Position numbers and translations under genes: made by a program. From positions 1-64,000 of the forward strand of contig NC_068565.1 in the NCBI RefSeq assembly GCF_025698545.1: DNA of 64,000 nt. The letters are read 5' to 3'. The notes under the pieces were generated by a model. The model worked only from the letters and a program-made list of their open reading frames with translations, did not search any database and was not told the DNA's origin. Of this stretch, positions 1 through 10,978 are shown one piece after another (position 1 is the stretch's first letter; each line of letters opens with the position of its first letter). This DNA is from Gossypium raimondii. Lineage: Eukaryota; Streptophyta; Magnoliopsida; Malvales; Malvaceae.

Positions 1-415
1 GGGTTTTCCATTGTACGGATATATTTAGAAGCTCAATTTATCTCATGGATTTATGGCCTATAGCTATCAATACTAGCATATCAAGTTTTAAGGTTTTCCT
101 CAGCATTGATGTTCTTTTAGTTCCCCACCTTCTTATAATCACTAATACTCTCTTAGTCTCTACCACCAGAATTTCTTGATACAATTTCCATTTAATTTCA
201 CTCCCATTGTCCTTCTCTTTCTTTTCCTTATATAGCATCAAGAGTGAGCAAAACACAAAAGGCAAATCAAATTAACAAAACTTGAGCAGCATTCTTTTAA
301 CAATACTCCATACTTTTTTTCCAAATTAATACCCAGCCACAATTGTAGTTTCCTCTATGATAGAGGGCATAAATGTTTACTGCTCAGTTAGTCGTGACGA
401 CAAAATAACTTGTAC

Positions 416-505
416 CTTAGACAAACCAGTTAGGCCATCCTTTGATTTTGGAATAATTAAAATGTGCGTCGGAGCCTGGGGAGCTATGTCCCTAAAAGCT
501 AAAAC
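416..505 (-). pseudogene. Isolated exon of a HINT1-like HIT-family gene
   Basis: A 90-base exon reads 30 codons without a stop and contains APTHILIIPKSKDGLTGLSK. This is the stretch that precedes the histidine-triad region in plant HINT1-type purine nucleoside phosphoramidases. Splice signals flank it: acceptor AG at 506-507 and donor GT at 414-415, read on the minus strand. I see neither the upstream exon (the family N-terminus) within the next 200 bases nor the downstream exon with the catalytic HxHxH motif before the window edge. As it stands it is therefore a lone exon. The rest could lie beyond position 1, but the missing 5' exon argues for a captured or truncated fragment. It is on the same strand as, and just downstream of, the TRM61 exons. 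Confidence 0.72.
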
Positions 506-722
506 CTAAAAACAAGAAAAAGGCAAACAAACATAATGTTAGCGCAAATTAATGTCAAATTAAAGCAAGAAAAATAAACAAAATTTAAACAACGAAGAAA
601 AAGAGGTAATGCTTTCTTCAATATCAGAGGACGATCATAAAATAAATAGCTGAGGATTTTGATGATGCTTTAAAAGAAAAACTGCTTGAACAAGATAGGA
701 TAACTTGTTTCTAATATGTTAC

Positions 723-960
723 CTGTAAAGTCAGATCTAAGAGTTTCACATGAACGTTGCACTTGTTCGATGCAAGGTGAGAAGGAACACAGAGTTCCAT
801 CTTGTTTCAACATGTTTCAAGCTGAAGGAATGGTTAGCCAAGGTTGCGGTAGGTCCAGAAATACGGAGTCAGCCAACCCAGAAAACTGATCAGAAATCCC
901 TCACCCTGAATATCTTGGACTCCCACAGTGACTAAAGCGCTTATTCCAGTCCTCTTTGAA
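723..960 (-). pseudogene. TRM61: TRM61 (tRNA m1A58 methyltransferase catalytic subunit) exon, damaged
   Basis: On the minus strand this segment encodes pieces of the plant TRMT61A/TRM61 protein in order: an RTGISALVTVGVQDIQGEGF stretch, a segment ending FLDLPQPW in another frame, then MLKQDGTLCSFSPC and IEQVQRSCETLRSDF. It ends at a consensus donor (ACAG/GTAAC, GT at 721-722). The pieces are in different frames and a TGA interrupts the frame just before MLKQDG, so no intact product is possible. In eukaryotes the active protein pairs with TRM6 to methylate A58 of tRNAs in the nucleus. The 5' boundary at about 960 is approximate because the acceptor is degraded. Confidence 0.83.
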
Positions 961-1476
961 AAATCGTAAAACATTCCTTCTTTCGCGAACCAACACAGAA
1001 GAATCAAGGAAAAAAAAAACAACCATCCTTTGATCTTTCTATTATCAATTAGACAAACAGAAACCATATAATGGGACAAAATATGAATCATAAATAAGAC
1101 CTACGCAAGGTTCCATAAAACCAAGATAATTTTGAGACTATGAAGCATGACAGCAACTGAATGTCGATCGAAGAATACATTTACCTGAACAGACTTCTGA
1201 AATCTACCTAGAATTCAAACTCAACCTAAGCAGTTTCTAAAATCATATTTCATAACTATCTTTGAAACCAAAATTTCATAACAATGCACTCACTAATGAA
1301 ACTAATAAAGATCTGTAAGCCGACACAATTAGAGACAATGAAGTATCACGGCAACAAAATGTAGATCTATGAAGACATCAACTCAAGATAACCCAGAATT
1401 CAAGTTCAACCTAAGCAGTTACCATATCATATTTCATCACAATGCACTTTTGCAAACGATAAACATTAAGGCTTAC

Positions 1477-1699
1477 CTAGCTGAGGCAGCCCTCTGTTAA
1501 TGGAAAGGTATACACATGTCCCGTTGGAGCCACTACTGGTCCCGGATTCAAGAACCAAACAACCAGGAACTACTTCCAAGTACATAATCACAAAGCTAAT
1601 ATCCGCAATATAAAGAATCTGAGTCCTATGACTTAGAACCAGAGTCCATAACTCCGGTGCCAGAGCCAATAGGTAAACGAATCCACCTTTGTTGCTGAA
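1477..1699 (-). pseudogene. TRM61: TRM61 exon containing SAM motif I, with internal deletion
   Basis: The minus strand reads FSNKGGFVYLLA, then APELWTLVLSHRTQILYIAD, ISFVIMYLEVVPGCLVLESG and GTSSGS. This is the plant TRM61 segment leading into the glycine-rich S-adenosylmethionine motif I. Directly after GTSSGS about ten codons that I expect in the family are missing and the frame changes. The following residues (GHVYTF, then QRAASAR) are recovered in another frame with a short internal loss and a stop. The exon still ends in a good donor (CTAG/GTAAGCC, GT at 1475-1476). With the exon at 723-960 this makes a two-exon TRM61 pseudogene fragment. The N-terminal exon is absent and is replaced by ELP5-like sequence. 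Confidence 0.85.
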
Positions 1700-1712
1700 A
1701 TATAAAGAATCT

Positions 1713-1766
1713 GAGCTCGCCTTCTAGAGCTCCGTCTCTTAGTGCTCTGCAAATTGACTCCGCCAT
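1713..1766 (-). pseudogene. Probable first coding exon of Elongator subunit ELP5, fused to TRM61 fragment
   Basis: From an ATG at 1764-1766 the minus strand encodes MAESICRALRDGALEGEL, which resembles the N-terminus of plant Elongator complex protein 5 as I remember it. After about 18 codons the similarity stops and, some 13 bases later, TRM61 exon sequence begins. Read through, the frame ends at a stop near 1626 after 45-50 codons. The junction is therefore a chimera of two unrelated genes on one strand. The TRM61 part is secure; the ELP5 name rests on a short match and should be checked by protein search. Confidence 0.45.
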
Positions 1767-1799
1767 AGCTACTGGCTTTGGTGCTACTGAGTTGGGTTT

Positions 1800-3284
1800 T
1801 TTTAGCGTCAAAAAACCTCTAGAGGAAAATATGAGGGGGTTTCCAATGGATCCCTTAATTTCTTTATTATTATTGAAAAAAAATATGAAATATGTTTTTA
1901 TTTATTATATATCTAGCCATTTAAAGTTTCATCTATTGCATTCTCTATTGAAAAATAATAATAAACAAAAAAAATCTCTTTTTCATTTATTATTTGTTCA
2001 TGTATACATTACTATTTTTATATATTTATTTTTTATCCTTTTGTTCAAAATTTACAGTCTCAAATATTTAAAACCACAAAATATTTGAAAGAATATAAAG
2101 TTTGGAAAACTTAAGATTAACTAAAAAGTCATGAAAATTTTGAAATAAAGAATATAATTTTTTATTTCATTTTAATATTATTTTTATATGAATTATGTTT
2201 TATTAAGTTATACATTATATTAAAATAATTTTTAAAATTTTTTGTTCAATTCTTTTACTTGTATATATTATAAATTGTAAAATTATAAAACGTCTTTAAT
2301 TACTAGAAAAATTATCACACAACCGAAATTCATTGCAATCGAAACCTCAAACCGAAGCTAAATCAAAACACTTGGAAATAAATAAATAAATAAAAAGCAA
2401 AGCTCTTTACCTTTGTGCCAAAGTTGGACCATGACAACCATGTAAGTTTAGAACTAAACAAGAGCAATTTATACATAGTGAAAGCAAGCAACCTAATCAA
2501 GCAATATAAATTTGAATTTTCGTCTTTAGCACACTGAAAGAAATCTTTCCATTGATTCCATGACATTTAGGTTGTACAATAATTTGTCTAGGGTTTCAGT
2601 TTAAGGCTTTCAACATTAAATTTAAAAATCAAAACCGAAATCCTAAACTGAAACTTAAGTAAAAAATTCAAGCTTACTCTTTTTGATGAAACAAATTTCT
2701 AGTTTTAGAATTGCATTCGATATCTGAATTAATATTCTTAAAACCACAAAATATTTGAAAGAACATAGAATTTTGATGGCTTAAAATTAGCTAAAAAACA
2801 AAAGCCCACTACCTAAGCCGGAATATACCTGTATTGTTGTAATGTTTAAAATTTTAATATTTTAACTAATGCTTTTATTAAAAATAAAAATTTCACTTTT
2901 TAAAAAATAAACAAAATTTAACTAATCAAACCCAGAAACCCTTCCCCAAGTCCCATAGTAATTCAGTAACCAACCTTGACAAAAACCCACCGAACATATT
3001 AGCAAAAAGAAATATATCTCAACTAAAAACAGAGAGGAAAAGTATTCTGCTCAACAAAAATTATAAAAATATTAGGTAGATATTTCTCGAGTCTTGGAGC
3101 AATGGGAGCACAACTTGAGAAAAAATTGTACTTTAAGATGGGCACCTATGTAGTAGCATAATTTAGAAACTCTACTTGTGAATTACGGATTAGACCACGA
3201 TGATATACATATGAAAATGGAACAATTGCTGTGAATTCCATTCTCATCATAACCATTCTTGCTACCCAAAAAAACATGCCAAAT
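1800..3284. other. AT-rich intergenic stretch with one short dispersed repeat
   Basis: No coding exon recognised. Homopolymer and TA-rich sequence dominates. A 26-base block (TTAAAACCACAAAATATTTG and following bases) occurs at 2068-2093 and again at 2738-2763. Weaker similarity continues after both copies (a short G-containing stretch, then TTAA..TTA.CTAAAAA), which suggests two remnants of one small repeat. Longer reading frames here lack any recognisable protein signature. Confidence 0.5.
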
Positions 3285-4091
3285 CTAGAAGGCCATGGAA
3301 ACCTCCACACATTCATTTAACAACTTGTACGCAAAAGCAATATTCCCTAGCTTACAGAAACCATCTATGAGAGTTGTGTATACCACACTATCAGAGAGTA
3401 TTCCCTGGTTCAACATCTCTCTCAAAGCCTTCTCTGCTTCAACTACCTTACCAATCTCGCACAGTAGATATATTACGCTGCTATAGGTATAATGGTTGGG
3501 CTTTAATGCTTTACTTTGCATTTCGTCAATTATCCTTAACACCATTTGCAGCCTCCCCATATGACAATATCCATCAATTATGGTGCTGTATGTTACAACA
3601 TCAGGAATACAGCCCCTCAACCCCAACTGCAAGAGTAAACGGTGGGCTTCTTTTATTTTCCCTAATTTACAGAGGGAGTGAATGATAATGTTGTATGACG
3701 CTGTGTTCCAACAACTGCCAACATCAGGAAGTTCAAAAAAAACTTTTACAGCTCTCCAAAAGCCACCAAGATGGTCTCTTAATTTACTAAGATATATGTT
3801 TAAAGAATCAACAGAGATAATCAATCCATAATTCAAAATTTTGTCAAAGAGCTTCTTCCCTTCATCAAGCAACCCGAGTTCAACAAGAACTTGAAAAAAA
3901 ACATCAAACACTTTGGGATCTGAACCCCAATCCTTGTAAGTGTAAATTAAACGTTCAAGGATGTAACTGAATGATAGACCAATTTCCAAATCAGGTTTTG
4001 ACCAAAAGTCATGAATAAGTTGCTGAGCCATTTTTAAATCTTTAGAAGCTGCGTCAATACTTTCCAGTTTTCTTGGGTTCTTTTTGCTCAT
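3285..4091 (-). pseudogene. P-class pentatricopeptide repeat protein fragment
   Basis: This 268-codon frame begins at an ATG (4089-4091). P-class PPR units start near residues 131 (SYNIIIHSLCKLGKIKEA), 166 (VTYSTIIDGYCHMGR), 201 (YTYSSVIYLLCEIGK) and 236 (VVYTTLIDGFCKLGN); earlier, weaker units span about 60-130. It resembles mitochondrial P-type PPR proteins of the At1g05670 kind, which are more than 700 residues long with an organelle transit peptide. Here roughly the first hundred residues and the whole C-terminal half of the repeat tract are missing, and the frame ends in non-homologous sequence after KLLNE. P-class PPRs bind organellar RNA, but this piece is probably a non-functional fragment. 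It lies on the same strand as its fragmentary neighbours. A truncated expressed protein cannot be excluded because the frame itself is open. Confidence 0.8.
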
Positions 4092-4920
4092 TCATATTAC
4101 TGCTTTTATTCTATATACTTCAAGTAATAATTTCACATATTAAAGTCAAACTGAAGCCCTCAAGACAAAAGAATTGCATATAGAACTCATCTCAACCAAT
4201 ATTGTGGGTAAAAAACAGGATAATTAAATTATTTTTTCTCTAATAAGTCATTAAGAAATCATGCCATCAAACTTAAATTTCATATTTTACATAGAGTAAG
4301 GCTCGTAATCCGCACAAGGGATTACCGACGAGGTCAGCCAAAGATAGACCTACTGCACCTAATCACCTAAACCTTTTCAAACAAGCTCATTAAGCGTGTT
4401 AGACGCCAAACCTTCATGAGCCTACTGCTGACTATAACTTGGAAGCATGCCTTAAAACTTAGCATCCAAAAATGATCTAGATTCCAATTCCTACGTGATA
4501 GTAAACTAACAATCATTCTTCTTAGCGCACTTAATTCGCTGATTGGATACTGATTTTAGGCCATTCAGCTTTAAATTCTCCAACAAAGAAAAAAGTTTAG
4601 TTACCTTATTATTTATTTTAGTCTCATATTTTCATTAGCTTAATTATAGTTATGATATGAATCAAACTGTCTCATTATCAATTTGTAGCTCAGAAAGCTT
4701 TTAGTTTCTGCTTTGTAGAACTGATTATGTTTTATTTTACCTCATATACAAATTCATAACTTACTCTGAGCTAAAATGCCAACCACATATTCTTTTGTTG
4801 CAGGTCAATTTAAAGTCAAGGCACACACAGTTAAATCTCATCTTCAACTATCCGTCAACAAAAAAAAAAATTCAACTGTGCTTCACATTTCTCAAACAGC
4901 AGAGAAAAATAAATACTTAC
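4092..4920. other. No gene recognised between PPR fragment and RING exons
   Basis: AT-rich sequence without a credible exon. The stretch at about 4300-4470 is less AT-rich than its surroundings but matches no protein family that I recognise on either strand. Confidence 0.4.
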
Positions 4921-5265
4921 TGTCCATCCTCATCATTATGAAGTTTGTGTGACTTGTTATAAATTTTGACAGGAAGCAATTCCACAACTTCATTAGAAGC
5001 GGGAACAGATCAAATTGAAGATACAGAAGGTCGAGAAGATAAAACCACAGACTGCTGGGGGATTTCATCCAGAACCTAGTTAAAATGCATAGAAATTAAC
5101 TCCAACAGATAGGGGCAAAGAGAAAGAAGAACTACCCAGACTAATAACATAAGAAATAAAAATTACCTCAAATAAAGCTTCAGCTAACATAACGATTCTG
5201 GATAGACTAGCCCTAGCACTTGTCTCATCATTTGAATTGGAATCTCGATTATTTACACGACATGT
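4921..5265 (-). pseudogene. Two exons of a RING-H2 E3 ubiquitin ligase-like gene, RING domain absent
   Basis: The upstream exon (about 5265-5167) encodes NSNDETSARASLSRIVMLAE followed by ALFE and ends at a donor GT (5165-5166). The next exon (5075-4921), after acceptor AG at 5076-5077, encodes VLDEIPQQSVVLSSRPSVSS and, after an in-frame TGA at 5010-5012, SVPASNEVVELLPVKIYNKS; its donor GT is at 4919-4920. This order is what I associate with the linker before the RING-H2 domain in a plant E3 ligase family (LAEALFEVLDE..., then LPVK.). The Cys/His RING exon is not present downstream before the PPR fragment. A possible non-coding leader exon lies at about 5540-5458 with a CCCGG/GTAAG donor. The fragment thus carries the 5' part of a gene with a nonsense mutation and no catalytic domain. 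Confidence 0.6.
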
Positions 5266-5311
5266 GAAACAAATAATGGCAAAACAGTTAAACACACCAC
5301 ACTCCAACACA

Positions 5312-5394
5312 GATAATGGCAAAGATTCAAATGATCGACCCGTAAATCCAAACCAAAAGTTGTGTAAAAACGATAATGGCAAAGATTCAAATGA
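5312..5394. repeat. Short direct repeat, 23-base unit at 60-base spacing
   Basis: The block GATAATGGCAAAGATTCAAA plus TGA occurs at 5312-5334 and at 5372-5394. A shorter relative (AATAATGGCAAAAC) lies near 5272. The even spacing suggests a partial tandem duplication inside the RING-like gene's 5' region. Confidence 0.75.
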
Positions 5395-5819
5395 GAAGAA
5401 TCTTTAGGAGAAGAGAAATAAGGATTCGAACTGCGAAACAAAGGCAGAAATTCTTACCCGGGAGTCGATCTGAGCCAAAAACCAACTGACGAAGATAGAA
5501 AGAAACGGTGGAGTTTTACTGCCGGAGATATATCAGGAGGAGAGAGATTGAAATCGAGGTTATTCATAAATCCTATAACAAAGGAGAGAGAAGCTTCATT
5601 TCTTAGTGGCTGGCTTCCTTATTTTCTTCCCCTCATTCAGACTGTCCATTTGGTTTGTTGGATTAAAGTCATCAATGGCCTAGAGTTGGCTTGTTGGATT
5701 TATTATAAAAAGAGCCCATTTCAATTAAAAAGAAACCTCATCCTCAATTCTTTTTTAATAATTTACAAGGCTAATAAATTTTGGGTATATATTTTGGTCC
5801 CTGAAATCACTATCTGATG

Positions 5820-6240
5820 TAGTCCAAAACCCAGTAATCCAAAACCTAAGAGATACAAAGCCCCAAACACTGAAACAAAAGCCCAAAAACACCATCCCAA
5901 CCCAAAACCCAGGCCCCAAGCCTCAAACCCCTAGATCCCAAGCCGGGATATCCCTAGAATAAGATATCCCAAGCCGGGATGTCCCAGGAATAGGATATCC
6001 CAAGCCGGGATATTCCTGAAATGGGATATCCCTGGCTGGAATAACTACGCCAGGTAACCCGGTCCAAACAGGTTAAAAATCTGAACCGGCTGCCAGAACA
6101 GCCGAACCGGACACTAAAAATATTGAACCGGAATGGAATACGACGTGAATAATCTTGGAATAGCTTATCCCGGTACGGGATAACACGGGGATATCCCTGG
6201 TGCAGAATAAGAATGAATTAAATTCAGTGCTTACTAACGT
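5820..6240. repeat. GGGATATCC-rich palindromic patch
   Basis: Between about 5940 and 6200 the motif CCGGGATATCCC, or close variants, recurs at least six times, and GAACCGG recurs several times around 6080-6130. The flank at 5820-5940 is rich in CCCAAAAC-like words. The same composition reappears at 22079-22356 and, weakly, at about 15760-15850 and 24300-24420, next to the edges of the repeated blocks. The motifs are self-complementary, so the strand could fold into nested hairpins. It may be the subterminal region of a DNA transposon family, but I could not define terminal repeats or target duplications. Confidence 0.6.
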
Positions 6241-7040
6241 TGTAAAATAAATTTAGTGCTTATTAAAACGTTGTGAAATAAATTCAGTGCTTATTTACAA
6301 GGACTCGATTCTATTTCCAAACATCACATGGCAGCAGATGTGGTCAATACATTGTGTTTGGAGAGGTGGATAGATAGGACTACTTGGTCGATCAGGACCT
6401 AGCTTTATTACGAGCGCAAAAGTCTCCAATCTTCAACGAGAAAAAAGCAGGACGTGGAAAAAAGAAGAAAAGCCTATGTTTTAAAAACTCGGTATGATTT
6501 ACTTAGTGTTTTCTTATTCCTTAACAAATATAATGCAGCTTTAACAGCTTTAAATACACCCAAACGATTTTGAAGAACCGAATTCTCGCACACTTTTAAC
6601 AACTTTCATAGTATCATGCCTCTCATGCAGCAGCGACTGAAAGATATCTTCGTCAAGGAGTCCAAAAGCAACATCCTTAAAAGACGAAAAACACATTCAA
6701 TTGAATACATAGATGATGTTGGACTAATATGCAAATTTATGTACCAAAATTTACTCCCCAAAACGAAAATATTTATCACATATCCAAAGTTCTATTAAAA
6801 ATAAACTATCACCTAGAATACCAGGGAGACCCAAATTCATTAAAATATATGTATGTATCTAAATAGGAAAAGAATGTGAGATGAATGATTTAATCAATAG
6901 TTAAGGTAGAAAATTGAGAAAAAAAGACTTACCCAGAAGTACTTCTGAATTACATAGTAATATTTCCAGATATGAAGAAGAAAATTGCTTGGAAGTAGCT
7001 AAAAACCCACGGTTTTATTAAACTTCCATTGTTAACCATT
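6241..7040. other. Intergenic; partial copy of the 218-bp repeat at about 6665-6795
   Basis: No gene recognised. The segment at about 6665-6795 (ATCCTTAAAAGACG..., CACATTCAATTGAATACATA..., ending CCAAAGTTCTATTAA) is a diverged partial copy of the unit that is tandemly repeated at 8401-9054. Confidence 0.6.
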
Positions 7041-8194
7041 AGATTGTAGAGAGATACCTTGGGTTGATATGAATGGCCGACGTCCACAAAAGAGAAACCT
7101 TCGTTTTCTACATAATTAACAATACCAAAGCGAAAGATGAGTAATTTGGATTTTTTGAAAAATAAATCAGTAATACGATTCAAATATGAAACTTTGAAAG
7201 AAAACTCTCATCGTAAGATCAAAAAAGGCAAATATACAACGTTCTTCATAAGAAAGAAAACAACACCTAGTTAACATCTTCTAATGCAACACAATAAACA
7301 ATTGTAACTACTTTGTAATATAAAACAACATTTTCAGTTAAATTGCATCCCTAATTCCATCCAGGCCATGCATTTAGATATTACCCGAATATTTCAATCA
7401 AAATCCAATTCCAAATCATATAAGCACCAGCACACAAACAGTTCCAACTAAGTTCGTCGATGACCTCCACTCAACTATTTTAAAGAAAACCTAACCCGAT
7501 CCTTACTGATGAGTGAAAGCACCTAGCAGTGTGAAAAGAAAACCAAAGACTAATATGCACCACCTTAGCACCAGATAAAATGCAAGAATTTTCACTCCAA
7601 ATAAGACCATGTTCTTCTAGTTAAAATTGACGTTAATTGATCCCAAAGTCTCTTACTTTCTATTCTATTTGAAAAACAACAACGCCATACGAACTGTATT
7701 TTTCCTTTAAAAAGGAAAATCAAACAACACTTGTATAAGGAAAGTGGCCCTAAATATATATTAACTGTAGATTAAATGAAAACAGCCAAGTGTTCAAGTA
7801 ATTGGAAACAGCTATTCCCTGACCTTAAATATATATAAACTGTAGATTAAATATATCAACCTCATATAACACTCGAGATTGAACTTACCAGTAAACAGAG
7901 AGTAGGCTTCCCCTAACATACCTATATCTTGACAGTTCAGAAAATTAAAGCATCACTTTTTCACATTGTCCTAATCAAATTTCCACATCAACCATTAATA
8001 ATTCGGAAAATTTTGAATTAAACCCAAGACACCACAAGAAGGTTATTCAAAGAATCAAATTCATGCAAACTAATACGATATAAACCGAAGTCATTAGCCA
8101 ATGGCTTAAAAAGGAAAGTGGGCTCAATTTGTTAGTTACTATCTCACAAACACAAACACTCTAACTAAAAACAGGGCAAGAAAGATACTAACTA
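7041..8194 (+). repeat. Left arm of 1.15-kb inverted repeat (partner 25278-26433)
   Basis: The reverse complement of this arm is found at 25278-26433. Both arms share long stretches, for example the piece around 7060-7110 (GATATGAATGGCCGACGTCC) and its complement at 26380-26410. Homology stops sharply on both sides, at about 7041/26433 and 8194/25278, giving arms of 1154 and 1156 bases. By eye they are above 90% identical. A possible exon lies in both arms: read on the minus strand here it ends ENEGFSFVDVGHSYQPK followed by a GT, with the corresponding plus-strand piece at about 26340-26416. I do not recognise that protein. Confidence 0.85.
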
Positions 8195-8400
8195 AAAACA
8201 GTTATATATGGACAGAAAGAGTACTACATATCCCAAGGACAGATCGATTAAACTAATTATTGTAGAGTTTCACAGGGAATTATTTAATTAAAGTCATTCA
8301 TATGCGCCGATTTACTGATAGTTGACTGGTTTCACAGTACTTATAATCCAGCCAATCAGAGAGTTTTCTTTTGCAGCACATCAGACTAGAAAGCAGTTTT

Positions 8401-9054
8401 TTATACACGAGACCATTAGGCTATCTGGACTGTCACATTAAAATAGTTAAACTATTTTAAACCAACCAAAAGCATAAATTACAAACAAATCACTTTCTGA
8501 ATCCTTAAAAGACAGAAAACACATTCAATTGAATACATAGATGATGTTAGACTACTATGGAATTTCTGTACCAGAATTTACTCCCTAAAACGAAAATATT
8601 TACCACATATCCAAAGTTTTATACACAAGACCATTAGGCTATCTGGACTGTCACATTAAAATAGTTAAACTATTTTAAACCAACCAAAAGCATAAATCAC
8701 AAACAAATCACTTTCTGAATCCTTAAAAGACAGATAACACATTCAATTGAATACATAGATGATGTTAGACTACTATGGAATTTCTGTACCAGAATTTACT
8801 CCCTAAAACGAAAATATTTACCACATATCCAAAGTTTTATACACGAGACCATTAGGCTATCTGGACTGTAACATTAAAATAGTTAAACTATTTTAAACCA
8901 ACCAAAAGCATAAATTACAAACAAATCACTTTCTGAATCCTTAAAAGACGGATAACACATTCAATTGAATACATAGATGATGTTAGACTACTATGGAATT
9001 TCTGTACCAGAATTTACTCCCTAAAACGAAAATATTTACCACATATCCAAAGTT
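8401..9054. repeat. 218-bp tandem repeat, three copies
   Basis: Copies start at 8401, 8619 and 8837 with TTATACAC(G/A)AGACCATTA and differ by only a few substitutions, so the amplification is recent. The unit includes TAAAATAGTTAAACTATTTTA, a near-perfect palindrome, and ACACATTCAATTGAATACAT. A fourth, partial and more diverged copy lies at about 6665-6795. I see no coding capacity. Confidence 0.92.
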
Positions 9055-10978
9055 CTATTAAGAATAAACAATCCCAACTATTTTAGAGAAAATATACCCA
9101 ATCCTTACTAATGAATGCAAGCACCTAGCAGTATGAAAAAGAAAACATATATGCATACACAATCTTGACAACCTCCACCGTATATGAACCCAAATCGAAA
9201 AAAACCTTCGCAATTAGCAAATCGGTTGAAATTCTCCAATTCTTCAATTACTATCAATATTAACAAGCATCCCAATTAGATTATTATTATTTTTTAAAAC
9301 TACAGAATTTTTGAGAAAACTAAGAAACAGAATGTCCCAGTCTGGAATCCTATATGCCGGTTTTGATCGTTTAGTGGGTAATTCGCATTTCTATAAAGAG
9401 TGGAAAACTATTGAAATAATTATATATATTATGTAAATTGCTCCAGAAGAATAATTAAAAGAAATGTTTTCTTTTCATATATTATTTGTTGATGTATCTG
9501 TCATTTTTTTAGACACCTTTTTTTTTAATTTAGGTCCTCTTATTTAGAAAAAACAGAATGAAATAAACAGCATAAAACAACAAAGTAAGTCACAGGCCAC
9601 CTCAATAATAACACTTAGCAAAACAGCAATTTCTAAACATCAAAACACCGAACTCAAAAATTAAAAACATAAAAAAACCTGGCCAGTTTTTTCGGATAGT
9701 TAATTAATTTCAGGAAAATGTCGTCCTACTGCCGGCAATAAGAAAGTTCGGAACAAATTATACTTCTAACTATTATCCAGACAAAAAGAAGCAACTACTG
9801 AAGAAGCTATTCAGGCACTATATGACAGGAATAAAGTCGGAGCAGAATAAGAAAGAAAATTAACTACAGCAGGCCGGTTAACAATCTGTACCGGATAAAA
9901 AATTCTTTACAACTAAACAGAAAAATCCAAAGCATGATGTCCAAATAACAAAAAGCAGGTTCAGATTACAAATAATGCAACGGTAACATTTATGGTAATT
10001 AAAACCTTCTTTAAATCACTACTACTGTTTTGGACAAATTAACAGAGAGAAGTAAAAATCCTTAAAATTTTAAATTATATTAAATTTTTTTAAACTTATT
10101 CAATTTTAAAACAATTGCTTCAAAATTAAACAGTTATGTTCAAAAATATTTTACTAATCTTTTTAAAATTAAATACTATCAAAAGAAAACTGGACATAAA
10201 AACAGCTCAAACGCATTCCAAAACAACCCAACCCAAAACACTAAAAAAATGAAAACAAAACCAAATCCGTGGCCGGAGCAAAAAGATGGATCACAAACCA
10301 GTATGCAAAAAGAGAACACAGATTTAGAGACTTTCACAATAGAAGCAACTTACTGTGCATTTGCAAATAGGGTCAGACAGCCTCCAAGCGGGATAAAAGC
10401 CCAAAAGGCCATAAACTAAGGACGGCACAGGCCCAAACGCCAAAACAGAAGCCCTAAAAGAGAAACCGAAACAGTATTTAGCAAAGAAAAAAATAAAAGG
10501 AAATATAAAGTAGACGGAAACAAACAAATTGAAGAAAAAAAAAGAACATCTAGTACAAGATAAAGAACCAAAAAGTACCACACCGAGATCCATAATTTCA
10601 ACGGAACGTAACAGTGACTCTTTGAATAAGAAAACAGGAAACCCTGGCAAAAGTCCACTGAAAAGATTAGTAGAAAGAAGCATATATTTGAAACTAAAAA
10701 CAGAGATGAAAAGGAAAGAAACAAAGTTAAATACATATTCATCCATGAAATGAATCTCCAATGAATTAGGGGATTTCAAAAATCACAAATAACAGAAACG
10801 ATAAACAAAACTTAGGGTTTCTCTACCTAATGTACCGTATTTGTGTGTGTGAAGAAAGAAAGGACAAGAAAGGAGGCTGGGAGAAAGAAAAGAGGACAAA
10901 AGGAAAATATTTGAAAAGAATGGAAAAAACAGTAGTTAAGAAAGGAGAAAGGAACGTTTACGGTTTAGGTAGATAATA
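9055..10978 (-). repeat. Diverged copy of the 1.6-kb repeat family (unit B)
   Basis: Related to the units at 20297-21877 and 22357-24042. The shared landmarks occur in the same order: GCAAGCACCTAGCAGTATGA near 9118, GCAAATCGGTTGAAATTCTC near 9218, and a gene-leader-like segment near 10750-10830 that on the minus strand reads as a pyrimidine-rich leader. Long frames here (for example 10324-10779 minus) are low-complexity Phe/Leu/Ser-rich translations of pyrimidine-rich DNA and are not supported as genes. Confidence 0.6.

Noticed and set aside
10324-10779. A 151-codon open frame on the minus strand, with an overlapping 108-codon frame.
   Set aside because: Low-complexity Phe/Leu/Ser translation of T-rich DNA in a duplicated non-coding unit.
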